Shown here: positions 8,018 to 16,413 of the stretch, piece by piece
Numbering within the stretch: the stretch's first letter is position 1
Layout of the letters: every line of letters begins with the position of its first letter
From: DSXH01 sp037446915
Lineage (GTDB): Bacteria; Bacteroidota; Ignavibacteria; Ignavibacteriales; Melioribacteraceae
Assembly (NCBI GenBank): GCA_037446915.1
Contig: JBBIHP010000020.1
Span: 1-30,514 of the forward strand
Direction of reading: 5' to 3'
Length of the DNA: 30,514 nucleotides
Program-made: the position numbers and the translations under genes
Notes under the pieces: model-generated
What the model was told of the DNA's origin: nothing
The model's input: only the letters and a program-made list of their open reading frames with translations
The model's database searches: none

Positions 8018-9484
8018 ATGAAAACCGTAAAAATATTATTCATGATAGTCTTTCCGTTATTATTGAAGGCACAGCCCGTTGAATTTAACGAATATTTTAA
8101 CGACCAAACGATGCGGATTGATTATTTCCATATTGGTGACGCAGTTACAGAAATTGTTACAATTGATTTTGTTTATCAATACGGAACATGGGCGGGAAGC
8201 ACAAAAAATTTAATCGATAATTTTAACAATGGCGCATACTATCACAAAATTTATGATCAAGCGACCGGCAAGCTAATTTATTCAAAAGGATTCGACAGCT
8301 ATTTTAAGGAATATCAAACTACCGATGAGGCTTCTAAAGGAATTAAGAGAACATTTCATGAAAGCGCAATTATTCCTTATCCAAAAAACAAAATAAAATT
8401 TGTTTTAGAAAAACGGGATAGAAATAACATCCTTAACGAAGTTTTCGCAACGGAAATTGATCCTTCCGATTTGTATATAATTAAAGATCCGGTTAAGGAT
8501 AAATCGGTAACTGTTATAGAAAATTATAAATCGGGAGCGCCGCACAGTAAAGTTGATATTGTAATAATAGGAGATGGATACACAGCGGGTGAATACAAAA
8601 AATTTGACCGCGACTTAAAAAGATTTACAAAAGTTCTCCTGAATCAGGAACCATTCAAAAAATATAAAGACAGGTTTAATATCCGCGGAGTATTTAAAGC
8701 TTCTTCAGATAGTGGAATTGATGAACCGGGCGCAAATGTTTATAAGAGCACTGCGTTAAACACTACATATTATTCAATGGGTTCAGAAAGATATATTTTA
8801 ACAGAGGATAACAAAACATTACGTAACCTCGCATCGCATGTTCCTTATGATGCTATTTATATTATGGTTAACGGTGCACGTTACGGAGGCGGGGGATTGT
8901 ATAATACTTACTGCACATTTGTTGCCGATAATCAATTTTGCGATTACCTTTTCCTGCACGAGTTTGGTCATTCGTTTGCAGGACTTGCAGATGAATACTA
9001 CACTTCTGAAACAGCATACAACGATATGTATCCCGAAGGTATTGAACCGGTTGAGCCGAACATAACAAGGTTATATGATAAGAATAACTTGAAATGGAAA
9101 AATTATGTATCACCCGGGGTTGATATTCCAACACTATGGGAAAAAGATGATTATGATAAAGCCGATTATGCATGGCAGAAGATCCGTAGAGAGATGAATA
9201 AAAATATTGCTGAATTAAAACGCAACAGAGAGCCGAATGAAAAAATTGTAGCAGCGCAGTATGAATATGATAAGAAAGATAAAGCAAGAAGCGAGGAAGT
9301 AGACAAATATTTGAAGTCATCCAAGTTTGTCGGAAAGGTTGGAGCGTTTGAAGGAGCCGGTTATAACGCAAAGGGAATGTACCGTTCAATGCTCGATTGT
9401 ATTATGTTCACTAAAGGAGCCAAACCGTTCTGCAAAGTTTGTGAAGAGCACATTTCAAAAGTGATAATGCATTATGCGGATTAA
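8018..9484 (+). CDS. secreted peptidase of family M64
   Basis: A 488-residue precursor with a signal peptide ending near LLKAQ. An N-terminal beta domain typical of M64 peptidases covers about residues 20-165. The catalytic domain opens with VDIVIIGDGYTAGEY. The zinc motif HEFGHSFAGLADEY begins at His314 and fits HExxHxxGxxD, with His314, His318 and Asp325 as ligands and Glu315 as base. The closing GAFEGAGYNAKGMYRS and CIMF segments supply the Met-turn region and are also family hallmarks. The founding M64 member is the Clostridium ramosum IgA peptidase; most members in free-living bacteria have unknown substrates. A charged, probably helical insertion at about 373-434 separates the zinc motif from the Met-turn. 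The ATG is preceded by AAGGA. It heads a run of plus-strand genes. Confidence 0.93.
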   Translation: MKTVKILFMIVFPLLLKAQPVEFNEYFNDQTMRIDYFHIGDAVTEIVTIDFVYQYGTWAGSTKNLIDNFNNGAYYHKIYDQATGKLIYSKGFDSYFKEYQTTDEASKGIKRTFHESAIIPYPKNKIKFVLEKRDRNNILNEVFATEIDPSDLYIIKDPVKDKSVTVIENYKSGAPHSKVDIVIIGDGYTAGEYKKFDRDLKRFTKVLLNQEPFKKYKDRFNIRGVFKASSDSGIDEPGANVYKSTALNTTYYSMGSERYILTEDNKTLRNLASHVPYDAIYIMVNGARYGGGGLYNTYCTFVADNQFCDYLFLHEFGHSFAGLADEYYTSETAYNDMYPEGIEPVEPNITRLYDKNNLKWKNYVSPGVDIPTLWEKDDYDKADYAWQKIRREMNKNIAELKRNREPNEKIVAAQYEYDKKDKARSEEVDKYLKSSKFVGKVGAFEGAGYNAKGMYRSMLDCIMFTKGAKPFCKVCEEHISKVIMHYAD

Positions 9485-9498
9485 TTTTTATCATTCTG

Positions 9499-9528
9499 TG
9501 TAGGGCTGAGGCATGTCTCAACCCTACA
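9499..9528. repeat. palindromic intergenic element
   Basis: TGTAGGGCTGAG (9499-9510), loop GCATGT and CTCAACCCTACA (9517-9528) form a 12-bp stem with one C-A mismatch, between the M64 and DJ-1 genes. No T tract follows. From memory it resembles GTAGGG-GAGGCATG-type palindromes scattered in many bacterial genomes; this is unverified. Confidence 0.6.
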
Positions 9529-9551
9529 TGTGTGTAAAAGGGAAATAGATT

Positions 9552-10076
9552 ATGCAAAAATTACACGGTAAAAAAATATTAATGTTTGTCAATCATATTT
9601 ATGAAGATCTGGAACTCTGGTATCCAAAACTCCGGCTTATTGAAGAAGGAGCAGCGGTTATTGTTGCCGGACCCGAGGCAAACAAAGTGTATGATGGCAA
9701 AAATGGATATCCATGTAAGTCCGACACCTCATACAACGATGTGGCGGAGAAAGATTTTGATGGACTTGTAATACCCGGAGGATTTGCGCCGGACAAGTTG
9801 AGGCGCGACCCCAAGGTACTTCAGCTCACAAAGCAATTTAACAATGCCGGAAAACTTGTTGCGCACATCTGTCATGGTGGATGGATTACCATCTCTGCTA
9901 AAATTATGAAAGGTTATCGATGTACATCAACTCCCGGAATTAAAGACGATATTGAAAACGCCGGCGCTATCTGGGTTGATGAACCCGTCGTTATAGATAG
10001 AAACATGATTTCAAGCAGACGCCCCGATGACCTTCCTGATTTTTGTAGAGCTATAATTGAGTTTCTTGCTAAATAA
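9552..10076 (+). CDS. DJ-1/PfpI family protein
   Basis: A 174-residue single-domain protein of the DJ-1/PfpI superfamily. Landmarks are the N-terminal strand ILMFVNHIYEDLELWYP, which carries the conserved acidic residue. A DFDGLVIPGGFAPDKLR segment follows. The nucleophile elbow AHICHGGW has Cys107 followed by His108. A CTSTPGIKDDIENAGA stretch follows. Length is normal for the PfpI/YhbO branch. Members act as peptidases, glyoxalases or deglycases, and the activity of this one cannot be told from sequence. It has no signal peptide and should be cytoplasmic. It lies 67 bp after the M64 gene, with the palindromic element between, and upstream of the lipid kinase. The ATG has a GGGA-type ribosome site. 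Confidence 0.93.
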   Translation: MQKLHGKKILMFVNHIYEDLELWYPKLRLIEEGAAVIVAGPEANKVYDGKNGYPCKSDTSYNDVAEKDFDGLVIPGGFAPDKLRRDPKVLQLTKQFNNAGKLVAHICHGGWITISAKIMKGYRCTSTPGIKDDIENAGAIWVDEPVVIDRNMISSRRPDDLPDFCRAIIEFLAK

Positions 10077-10170
10077 CTAATCCGGAACGCCTTGATTTAA
10101 GAGTGCAAAATTTTATTGCATGTATAAATGCTGCGGATTAAGTTGTTCTACAAGAAAAGAGAAGGAGTAT

Positions 10171-11091
10171 ATGAAAGTATTTCACCTCAACAATCCTGCC
10201 GCCGGAAACGGAAATGGCGCTAAGGTATTTCATACAATCAACAAAAGACTTGCCGAGAACGATCTCGAAGTTAAAGCTGCTCAAACAGAATATGCCGCAC
10301 ACGGAACCGAAATAGTAAAGAATCTTAATTTTGATGATTACGACACGATCGCTGTTTCGGGTGGCGACGGATCATTGTTCGAAGCCGTTAACGGATATTT
10401 TGCAAATCAATCCTCAAAAAGAATTACACTTGCGGCTATTCCTGTTGGAAGAGGAAATGCATTCGCCCGCGATCTCGATTTTGAATCTAAATGCTGGAGG
10501 GATGCAATAGATAATGTTGCATTTAATCATAAGAAAAAAGTTGATGTGGCACTCTGCAAAATGAACGGCGAACAATTTCATTTTGTAAATATTCTCGGAT
10601 TGGGGTTCGTTACAGATGTAGCACAGACGGCATTTAAACTAAGGGCGTTCGGACACCTTTCTTATATATTAGGAGTTCTCCACCGCACAATTTCATTAAA
10701 AACATTTTCACTTAAAATAGAAATTGACGGGGAAGTATTGCATAGAGAAAATGTATTTGTTGAAGTTTCCAATTCGCGTTATACGGGTAAAGATTTCCTG
10801 ATGGCCCCTTCGGCCTCTATTGATGACGGTTTGCTCGATGTCACTCTCTTAAACAAACTTTCGCGAACACGATTGCTTCAGTGCCTACCCAAGATATTTA
10901 CTGGCGATCATATAAAAATGAAAGAGGTAGAATGCTTCAAAGCAAAGAAAATAAAAATAGAAACAAACCCCCAAAAACTATTAACCCCGGATGGACAATT
11001 ACTTGGAAGCACTCCGATTGAAATAGAATGTTTACACAAAGCGCTTGAAGTAATTGTGCCCTTTGAAGTTCCGGCAGAAGATGGAGAATAA
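10171..11091 (+). CDS. diacylglycerol kinase-like lipid kinase
   Basis: A 306-residue cytoplasmic or peripheral lipid kinase of the DAGK_cat/YegS/DgkB group. The phosphate-binding NNPAAGNGNG is at residues 7-16. The nucleotide-binding GGDGS is at 64-68 (usually GGDGT). AAIPVGRGNAFARDLD is the substrate-side loop. The C-terminal beta-sandwich includes NSRYTGKDFLMAPSA and DDGLLDV, as in the family. It likely phosphorylates diacylglycerol or a similar lipid for phospholipid recycling; substrate is inferred only. I chose ATG 10171 because AGAAGGAG precedes it by seven bases and the protein then begins at the first beta-strand. The frame is open to ATG 10120, but those 17 residues are Cys-rich and unlike the family. 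Confidence 0.93.
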   Translation: MKVFHLNNPAAGNGNGAKVFHTINKRLAENDLEVKAAQTEYAAHGTEIVKNLNFDDYDTIAVSGGDGSLFEAVNGYFANQSSKRITLAAIPVGRGNAFARDLDFESKCWRDAIDNVAFNHKKKVDVALCKMNGEQFHFVNILGLGFVTDVAQTAFKLRAFGHLSYILGVLHRTISLKTFSLKIEIDGEVLHRENVFVEVSNSRYTGKDFLMAPSASIDDGLLDVTLLNKLSRTRLLQCLPKIFTGDHIKMKEVECFKAKKIKIETNPQKLLTPDGQLLGSTPIEIECLHKALEVIVPFEVPAEDGE

Positions 11092-11138
11092 ATTAATTTA
11101 TAAATGGCACATACATATAAAATTAGCCATAAGTGTTT

Positions 11139-11822
11139 ATGAATAAATACACTCTAAGATTGTTCTTCGTCTGCTATCTGTTTGCCGCAATATTATTTGC
11201 ACAGAATAAAACAGAGTCCGTTATATGGCGCCTGGACAGTCTTGATAAAATAGGCGGAAACAGTATTGCGGTTTTTGGAAATCCTGAATTAATTGAGCGT
11301 AGTGATTTTAGCACAATAAAATTTAATGGCATTAATGACGGTATAATAGTTAATTCAAATCCACTTGATGGCGCAAGTGCATTTACTATCGAAATAATTT
11401 TTAAACCTGATACTTCTTCTAATCCGGGAAACAAGGAACAGAGATTTCTTCATATTCAAAACCCGGATTATGAACTTAGAAGAATGTTGATTGAATTACG
11501 TCTTGCGGATGACAGAAATTGGTTTCTCGATACTCATATAAAGGCAGACACTATGGCGTATACACTCTATGCGGAAAAATTTCCACATCAGTTAAATAAA
11601 TGGTATCACGCAGCACTGGTATATGAAAACGGAATTATGATTCATTACGTCAACGGTATTGAAGAGATGCGGGGGAAAGTTAAATACCTTCCGGTTACCG
11701 GCGGAAATGTTTCTATTGGGATGCGTATGAACAAGAGATCTTATTTCAAGGGAGAGATTAAATTAATTAGAATGACCGACCATGCGCTTACACCGGATAA
11801 ATTTATTACAAATGAATATTAA
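11139..11822 (+). CDS. secreted LamG-like lectin-fold protein
   Basis: A 227-residue protein with a signal peptide (MNKYTLRLFFVCYLFAAILFAQ) and one concanavalin A-like/LamG domain. Typical signatures are AFTIEIIFKPD, the HAALVYENGIMIHYVNGIE strand-turn-strand and GNVSIGMRMNKRSYFKGEIK. Such domains bind carbohydrate or act as adhesion modules; no catalytic residues are evident. ATG 11139 is chosen; a GTG two codons upstream at 11133 is in frame and possible. It has no sorting tail and no second domain. It ends only 12 bp from the oppositely oriented RluA-type gene, so the transcripts converge. It lies 47 bp downstream of the lipid kinase, probably in the same transcript. Confidence 0.85.
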   Translation: MNKYTLRLFFVCYLFAAILFAQNKTESVIWRLDSLDKIGGNSIAVFGNPELIERSDFSTIKFNGINDGIIVNSNPLDGASAFTIEIIFKPDTSSNPGNKEQRFLHIQNPDYELRRMLIELRLADDRNWFLDTHIKADTMAYTLYAEKFPHQLNKWYHAALVYENGIMIHYVNGIEEMRGKVKYLPVTGGNVSIGMRMNKRSYFKGEIKLIRMTDHALTPDKFITNEY

Positions 11823-11834
11823 AATTCCATTAAT

Positions 11835-12485
11835 CTAAGTAAGCTTCTCTATAAATTGTCTGAACACCTCCGGTATAGGTGATTCAATTATTTTATTGGT
11901 ATTGCCGGGAAGGTTTAATTCTATTCTGCTTGCGTGCAACATTAAACGGGGATGCTGTTCTTGAATTTTTCTATCGCCGTATCTTAAGTCGCCTACAACC
12001 GGATGCCCTATTGAATAAAGGTGAACGCGAATCTGATGACGCCTTCCGGTTATAATTGAAACATCTAAGAGAGAATATTCTTCAAATTTTTTAATAACGC
12101 TGAATTCTGTAATGCTTTGCTTTCCATTCTTTTCATCAATTCCCATTCTGCCGGAACCGAATTCTCTAATCGGTTTATTTATTCTTCCGTTATTCGAATC
12201 AATAATTCCATGAATCAAAGCCGTGTAATTTTTTTTGATTGTTCTTTTCGAAAACTGATTATTTATGAATTTATGTGCGGATGAGTTTTTAGCAAATAAA
12301 ATAATTCCGCTTACTTCTTTATCAATTCTATGGATGATAAAAATCTTTTGCGAATATTTTTCCTCAAGCAGAGAGTGAATTGTCTGAAGATGCAAATCAT
12401 TTTCGGAAATTGATGCGATTCCCACCGGTTTATTAACGGCAACAATGTTACCGTCTTCGTATAAAATATCGAGAGAGATTGACAT
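11835..12485 (-). CDS. RluA-family 23S/tRNA pseudouridine synthase
   Basis: A 216-residue pseudouridine synthase of the RluA family without an S4 RNA-binding domain. The catalytic motif IIHRIDKEVSGIILFAKN contains Asp55, in the usual HRxDxxxSG context. It starts with ILYEDGNIVAVNKPVGI, the first strand of the fold. It also has GRRHQIRVHLYSIGHPVVGDLRYG, the conserved second half. It isomerises uridine in rRNA or tRNA; the target site is unknown. Length fits short RluA members such as RluA or TruC. It begins 6 bp after cutC and is probably the last gene of the minus-strand transcript. Confidence 0.93.
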   Translation of the reverse strand: MSISLDILYEDGNIVAVNKPVGIASISENDLHLQTIHSLLEEKYSQKIFIIHRIDKEVSGIILFAKNSSAHKFINNQFSKRTIKKNYTALIHGIIDSNNGRINKPIREFGSGRMGIDEKNGKQSITEFSVIKKFEEYSLLDVSIITGRRHQIRVHLYSIGHPVVGDLRYGDRKIQEQHPRLMLHASRIELNLPGNTNKIIESPIPEVFRQFIEKLT

Positions 12486-12491
12486 AGTTTA

Positions 12492-13235
12492 TTATCTTAT
12501 AGCGTCAATAATTTTGCGGACTTTAGCGGTTGAAAGAATTTTGTATCCAAACTCATCTTTACTCCCGGCACCGTACAAATTAATACTGGAATTTTGATAT
12601 GTCATATTGCTTTGTATTGTTTCTCTTGCCGAGGCATGAATCTCCGTAGCGCCGGACTTTGTTAAAATCTCGGCCACATTATTTTCGTTAACACCGCCGC
12701 CCGGCATAATAATTATTCTGCTTCTTGCCTTGTCAACCAATTTTTTAATCACGTTAATTCCGGAATAGGCAGTATTTCCCAGACCGCTTGTAAGAATTCT
12801 ATCAGCCCCTAACTCAATTAATGTATCAAGCGCTTCGTAAGGATCTCTTGTAAAATCAAACGCTCTGTGGTATGTAAAACTCATAGGACGCGCGATATCT
12901 ATTAGCTCAAACGTACGTTCCTTGTCTATTGTTCCGTCGATATTTAAGATACCGGTTACAATTCCGTTAACATTAGAATCTCTGCAGAATAATATATCCC
13001 GTTTCATTACTTCGAACTTTTCATGGGAATAAATAAAGTCGCCAACACGCGGGCGTATTAAAATGTTTACTGGAATTGTCAATCGTTCTAAAACAATGCT
13101 AATCAAACCATAACTCGGTGTTAATCCGCCGGAATCTAAGTCCGAACAAAGCTCTATTCTATCGGCTCCTGCTTTCTCTGCAAGAATTGCAGAATCAACT
13201 GAATCTACACATGCTTCAAAAATAATTTTATTCAA
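12492..13235 (-). CDS. cutC: copper homeostasis protein CutC
   Basis: A 247-residue cytoplasmic TIM barrel of the CutC family. The sequence opens with the family pattern FEACVDSVDSA.LAEKAGADRIELC and SDLDSGGLTPSYGL. It continues with NILIRPRVGDFIYS, SFTYHRAFDFTRDP, ADRILTSGLGNTAYSG, IIIMPGGGVNENN and TEIHASAR, all typical of the family and at normal length. CutC was linked to copper tolerance in E. coli and binds Cu(I) in some species, but its enzymatic activity is unsettled. It overlaps the upstream YgjV-GNAT gene by 8 bp, indicating translational coupling. No copper pump or chaperone lies nearby. Confidence 0.95.
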   Translation of the reverse strand: MNKIIFEACVDSVDSAILAEKAGADRIELCSDLDSGGLTPSYGLISIVLERLTIPVNILIRPRVGDFIYSHEKFEVMKRDILFCRDSNVNGIVTGILNIDGTIDKERTFELIDIARPMSFTYHRAFDFTRDPYEALDTLIELGADRILTSGLGNTAYSGINVIKKLVDKARSRIIIMPGGGVNENNVAEILTKSGATEIHASARETIQSNMTYQNSSINLYGAGSKDEFGYKILSTAKVRKIIDAIR

Positions 13236-13860
13236 TGGACGTTACCTTTAATTTATAAATCGGCTTGCCGTTTAATTCTCTTATTTCAAATCCCATTTTA
13301 CGAAGATATGATTCATGCTTTTCGTTTCCGGGATCGCTGTAGATATATTTTACTTCCCTGTGCTTAAAAATTTCGTTGAAGACATACTTACCCATCTTAA
13401 AATCCCGGTAGCCCGGTATTGCATAATCGAGCCGAACATGAATTGAATCATCATCTGAATATTCCGAGATTACTAATCCCGCCGGAATCGTGTTTCTTAA
13501 TACAAACATAACATGGCAGCTTTCGCACGGAATAAAGGAGAACGAAGGAATAAACTTTTTTATATCCTGTTCGTAATATTGAAGAAAGTAGTTCAGGTAT
13601 TCAGAATTGGTTTTTACTTCAAGAACCCTGAAGTATTCATTTTCTTTTTTGAAAAAAATTTCTGAGAGGTAATAGATATTAACAAGTGTAATAAATCCAT
13701 TTAATATACCAACCGGGTATGCGCCAATTATAAATCCGTATGTGGAAAAAATTAACGCACCAAAAAAATTTATTATTCTTAGCTTTACTATTGAACTCAT
13801 CATTAAGGAGACAGCAATAAGAACCGAAGCAGAATAACCGATTATTTCAATTAATTGCAT
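13228..13860 (-). CDS. YgjV-like membrane domain fused to GNAT-like domain
   Basis: A 210-residue protein in two parts. Residues 1-72 contain three hydrophobic helices resembling the YgjV family (IGYSASVLIAVSLMMSS, NFFGALIFSTYGFIIGAYP, NGFITLVNIYYL). From about 73 the sequence is soluble. It ends in a region like an N-acetyltransferase: YVFNEIFK as the CoA-side helix, VKYIYSDPGNEKHESYLRKMGFEI with the typical YLRKMGF motif, then KPIYKL. A membrane-tethered acetyltransferase is inferred; the acetyl-CoA loop is degenerate, so activity is uncertain. It lies 28 bp after the DUF6174-like lipoprotein gene and overlaps cutC by 8 bp. The function of YgjV itself is unknown. Confidence 0.75.
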   Translation of the reverse strand: MQLIEIIGYSASVLIAVSLMMSSIVKLRIINFFGALIFSTYGFIIGAYPVGILNGFITLVNIYYLSEIFFKKENEYFRVLEVKTNSEYLNYFLQYYEQDIKKFIPSFSFIPCESCHVMFVLRNTIPAGLVISEYSDDDSIHVRLDYAIPGYRDFKMGKYVFNEIFKHREVKYIYSDPGNEKHESYLRKMGFEIRELNGKPIYKLKVTSIE

Positions 13861-13888
13861 TTTATTTTCCGCTTTATTGTAGCAATTG

Positions 13889-14338
13889 TTATTTGTTGGG
13901 GACTAATTCAATTGTTAAAAAATTATATGAATCGGATTGTTTTACAGTGCCGGTACCAAGAGATAAAACTGCCGGGAAATGATAAGTATCGTTATACAAT
14001 ATTTCGTAATAACCTGGTTTAGTATACTTTGTATCAATTAAAATGTTGAAAAGTTCATCTACCGATTTGTACCACTTCCAGTTTTCATTTGGTATCGAAG
14101 TTGTTCCGCTGGAATCTCTTATGTCTGTAATTGTGTTATTAGCAACATAAATTCTAACATATCTACCCGAATATGTAAAATTTGCAACACGCTGTTGTGT
14201 AATAGTATAACTATTTATTCCAAGGGATTTCCATTTTTCAAGTTCAACCGTAGCTTTGTCCGATAAACTACCTACGGGATTATCTTCGCAGCTTGCAAAT
14301 AAGATAATTGTAATAATAAATAAAGCAATCTTTTTCAT
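13889..14338 (-). CDS. DUF6174-like lipoprotein
   Basis: A 149-residue protein with a lipoprotein signal peptide: a short basic start, a hydrophobic core and the lipobox-like LFASC (Cys16). The rest looks like DUF6174. It has a WKSLGINSYTITQQR segment, a V-x-V-x-N-x-I strand (RIYVANNTITDI), a SVDELFNILID helix and a strand near YEILYNDTYHFPAVL. The domain's function is unknown; it may be periplasmic and outer-membrane anchored. AAGGA precedes the ATG by 8 bases. The gap to the upstream esterase gene is 85 bp, so an internal promoter is possible. Confidence 0.8.
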   Translation of the reverse strand: MKKIALFIITIILFASCEDNPVGSLSDKATVELEKWKSLGINSYTITQQRVANFTYSGRYVRIYVANNTITDIRDSSGTTSIPNENWKWYKSVDELFNILIDTKYTKPGYYEILYNDTYHFPAVLSLGTGTVKQSDSYNFLTIELVPNK

Positions 14339-14423
14339 TTACTATTCCTTTTTTGTCCTCTTAAATCTATCAATTTTCTTTCATCAATAATATAGAGAAA
14401 TAGAGTAATAATTTAGAGAGCAA

Positions 14424-15272
14424 TTATGGTTTAAATACAGAGATTAAGCCCCGGGTAGCAAGATGCGGAATGATTGTATAATGTGTTTCGTTGGGAGAAA
14501 TTTCAGCTGATAGTTTTAAGCCGGAGTATTCGTGCTTTTTTAATGAACCAGTAAATTCTTTCCATGTCTCTAAGAACTTACTTTCTTCGAGCGAGCCAAC
14601 CGATGTATAAACTATTGCATTCAAAGATTTTGTTTTAGCATAATAATTTTTTTCTTGGTTCAATAAATAATTATTATCCCAGAAGAGTGCGGGACTAATC
14701 ATAACATATCTATTAAAAATTTTTTGATTTTGTAAAAGCGCATAACCAACAAACAGTCCGCCCAACGAATGACCGATTAAAGATCTGTCATCATTTATAA
14801 TTCTGTATTTCGGCTCGATGAATGGGATTAACTCGTTAATAATGAAATCCAAAAATTTGGAAGCGCCACCGGATGCCGGAACCATCGATCCTAAAGCCTC
14901 GGGGAATTTGTCTTGTGAAATAGAAGTCGGTGTGTAATCTCGTGCTCGGTTATAATTAAATTCACGCGACCCTCCTTCCGAAGAAATTCCAATAATTATT
15001 AATTCCGGCAATTCCTTATTGAACGCAAGAAGTTTTGCGGTCTGCAATACAATTCCGAAAGATGAATATGCGTCCAGCATATAAACAACAGGATAATTTT
15101 TATCCGTTGAATTATAGCTTGAAGGAAGCGATACGAAAACTGGGTAAGTAACATTATTATATGTAGAAGTGATTTTATAAACTTCAGTTCTGGCTAATGT
15201 AACCAGCGGAGTATTGTCTTGTGCGGATGAAATAGAAATAAATAGCAATAATAACGTTAATACTTTTTTCAC
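14424..15272 (-). CDS. secreted putative esterase (Esterase D/Fes-like)
   Basis: A 282-residue alpha/beta hydrolase of the putative-esterase family (IroE, Fes, esterase D relatives). A signal peptide ends at SISSAQ. The fold begins PVFVSLPSSYNSTDKNYPVVYMLD. The nucleophile elbow is GHSLGG with Ser169. The late His is probably in the ETHYTIIPH segment near the C-terminus. Substrate is not predictable; members cleave siderophore or simple acyl esters, and no siderophore gene is close by. The start codon is GTG (15270-15272), 6 bp after the epimerase stop, so the two genes are co-transcribed; AAAAGG lies about 10 bases upstream. Confidence 0.92.
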   Translation of the reverse strand: MKKVLTLLLLFISISSAQDNTPLVTLARTEVYKITSTYNNVTYPVFVSLPSSYNSTDKNYPVVYMLDAYSSFGIVLQTAKLLAFNKELPELIIIGISSEGGSREFNYNRARDYTPTSISQDKFPEALGSMVPASGGASKFLDFIINELIPFIEPKYRIINDDRSLIGHSLGGLFVGYALLQNQKIFNRYVMISPALFWDNNYLLNQEKNYYAKTKSLNAIVYTSVGSLEESKFLETWKEFTGSLKKHEYSGLKLSAEISPNETHYTIIPHLATRGLISVFKP

Positions 15273-15278
15273 TGCTTG

Positions 15279-16262
15279 CTAACCTTTTAGTTTTTCGTAA
15301 TTACTAATTATGAGGTCCATCATATTGTCTAAAGATTCGTTTACAATTTGATTGGATGGTTGTTTGAACCAGTCGACAATTTCTTCAGCGCCGGATTGTA
15401 ATGGAATTGCAGCATCAAAATCTGGTACAATATTTTTGATTTTGGAATTGTCGAAGTAAGTATCGTAAGCTTTATCGCCGTAAAGCTCCGCACCCCATTC
15501 TTTATCATGCTGAGCAATAAAATCAATCGGTATGTGAATTGGATTTAATTCATAACCGGATTTGTCTGCCAATATTTCTGCTATTTGATTCCACGTGTAT
15601 GTTTTATCGGATGTAATATGATAGCTTTCGCCTATAGTAACCGTGTTGCCAAGAAGTCCGATAAATCCCTTTGCAAAATCTCTTGTATGTGTTAAAGTCC
15701 ATAAAGTATTGCCGTCGCCGTGCATTATAATTTTCTTCCCGTTTTTCATCCTGTGGAATGGAAGGTATCCCATCCGCAATGCCGGTTTTGTCTTATCATA
15801 TGTGTGGGATGGGCGGCAGATTGTAACCGGAAAATTTTCTTTATGAAACTTATCCATCAGGAATTTCTCGCAATCGATTTTTGCACTGGAGTATTTCCAG
15901 AATGAATTTACCAGAGGAACGTCTTCAGTTATAGGAAGTTTTACCGGCGGCTTATGATATGCAGAAGCAGAGCTTATAAAAATATATTGATTTGTTTTAC
16001 CGTTGAAAAGTTCGTAGTCGCGTTTAACATCGTTTTCAGTAAATGCAATCCAATCAACAACAGAATCGAAATGATGATTAGCCAACACGGCCCGAACCGA
16101 ATTAATATCGTTTATATCCGCAGTCAGGATATTCGCTCTTAAAGAGGGCTTTCTAAATGAACTACCCCTGTTAAGAAGATATAAATCATAGCCTTTTTCA
16201 ATGCATAATTCGGAACACGAAGAGCTGATTACTCCGGTTCCACCTATAAAGAGTATTTTCAT
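15279..16262 (-). CDS. NAD-dependent epimerase/dehydratase
   Basis: A 327-residue protein of the extended short-chain dehydrogenase superfamily. The N-terminal Rossmann motif is KILFIGGTGVISSS, of the GGTGxxS type. The catalytic pair Tyr124-Lys128 is in KYSSAKIDCE, and Ser/Thr candidates are in YIFISSASAY. The variable C-terminal region contains YHITSDKTYTWNQIAEILAD, resembling CSP41-type and similar atypical epimerases, so it may not act on a nucleotide sugar. No signal peptide. It is the first gene of a minus-strand series, with a 151-bp gap before it, and has an esterase 6 bp downstream. Confidence 0.9.
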   Translation of the reverse strand: MKILFIGGTGVISSSCSELCIEKGYDLYLLNRGSSFRKPSLRANILTADINDINSVRAVLANHHFDSVVDWIAFTENDVKRDYELFNGKTNQYIFISSASAYHKPPVKLPITEDVPLVNSFWKYSSAKIDCEKFLMDKFHKENFPVTICRPSHTYDKTKPALRMGYLPFHRMKNGKKIIMHGDGNTLWTLTHTRDFAKGFIGLLGNTVTIGESYHITSDKTYTWNQIAEILADKSGYELNPIHIPIDFIAQHDKEWGAELYGDKAYDTYFDNSKIKNIVPDFDAAIPLQSGAEEIVDWFKQPSNQIVNESLDNMMDLIISNYEKLKG

Positions 16263-16413
16263 ATATATAAATAATATTTAGTGTGACATTAATATTAATT
16301 ACGGAAAGTAATATAAGCAGTATTAATTAAACGTTCAGAAGAAAATAAACACTAAAGAATTATTAATCGGCAAAATTTATTTTTATTCGGAAATACATTT
16401 GTTCAAAAATATT

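Noticed and set aside
8868..9389. 173-residue antisense frame inside the M64 gene
   Set aside because: Its composition (rich in Tyr, His, Leu, Ser, Cys) is typical of an antisense shadow; M64 motifs are clear on the other strand.
10078..10140. TAATCCG/CGGATTA pair in the lipid kinase leader as a riboswitch
   Set aside because: Only 7 bp and far apart; no known riboswitch core is visible.
10120..10170. 17-codon N-terminal extension of the lipid kinase
   Set aside because: The strong AGAAGGAG favours ATG 10171, and the extension is Cys-rich and unlike the family.
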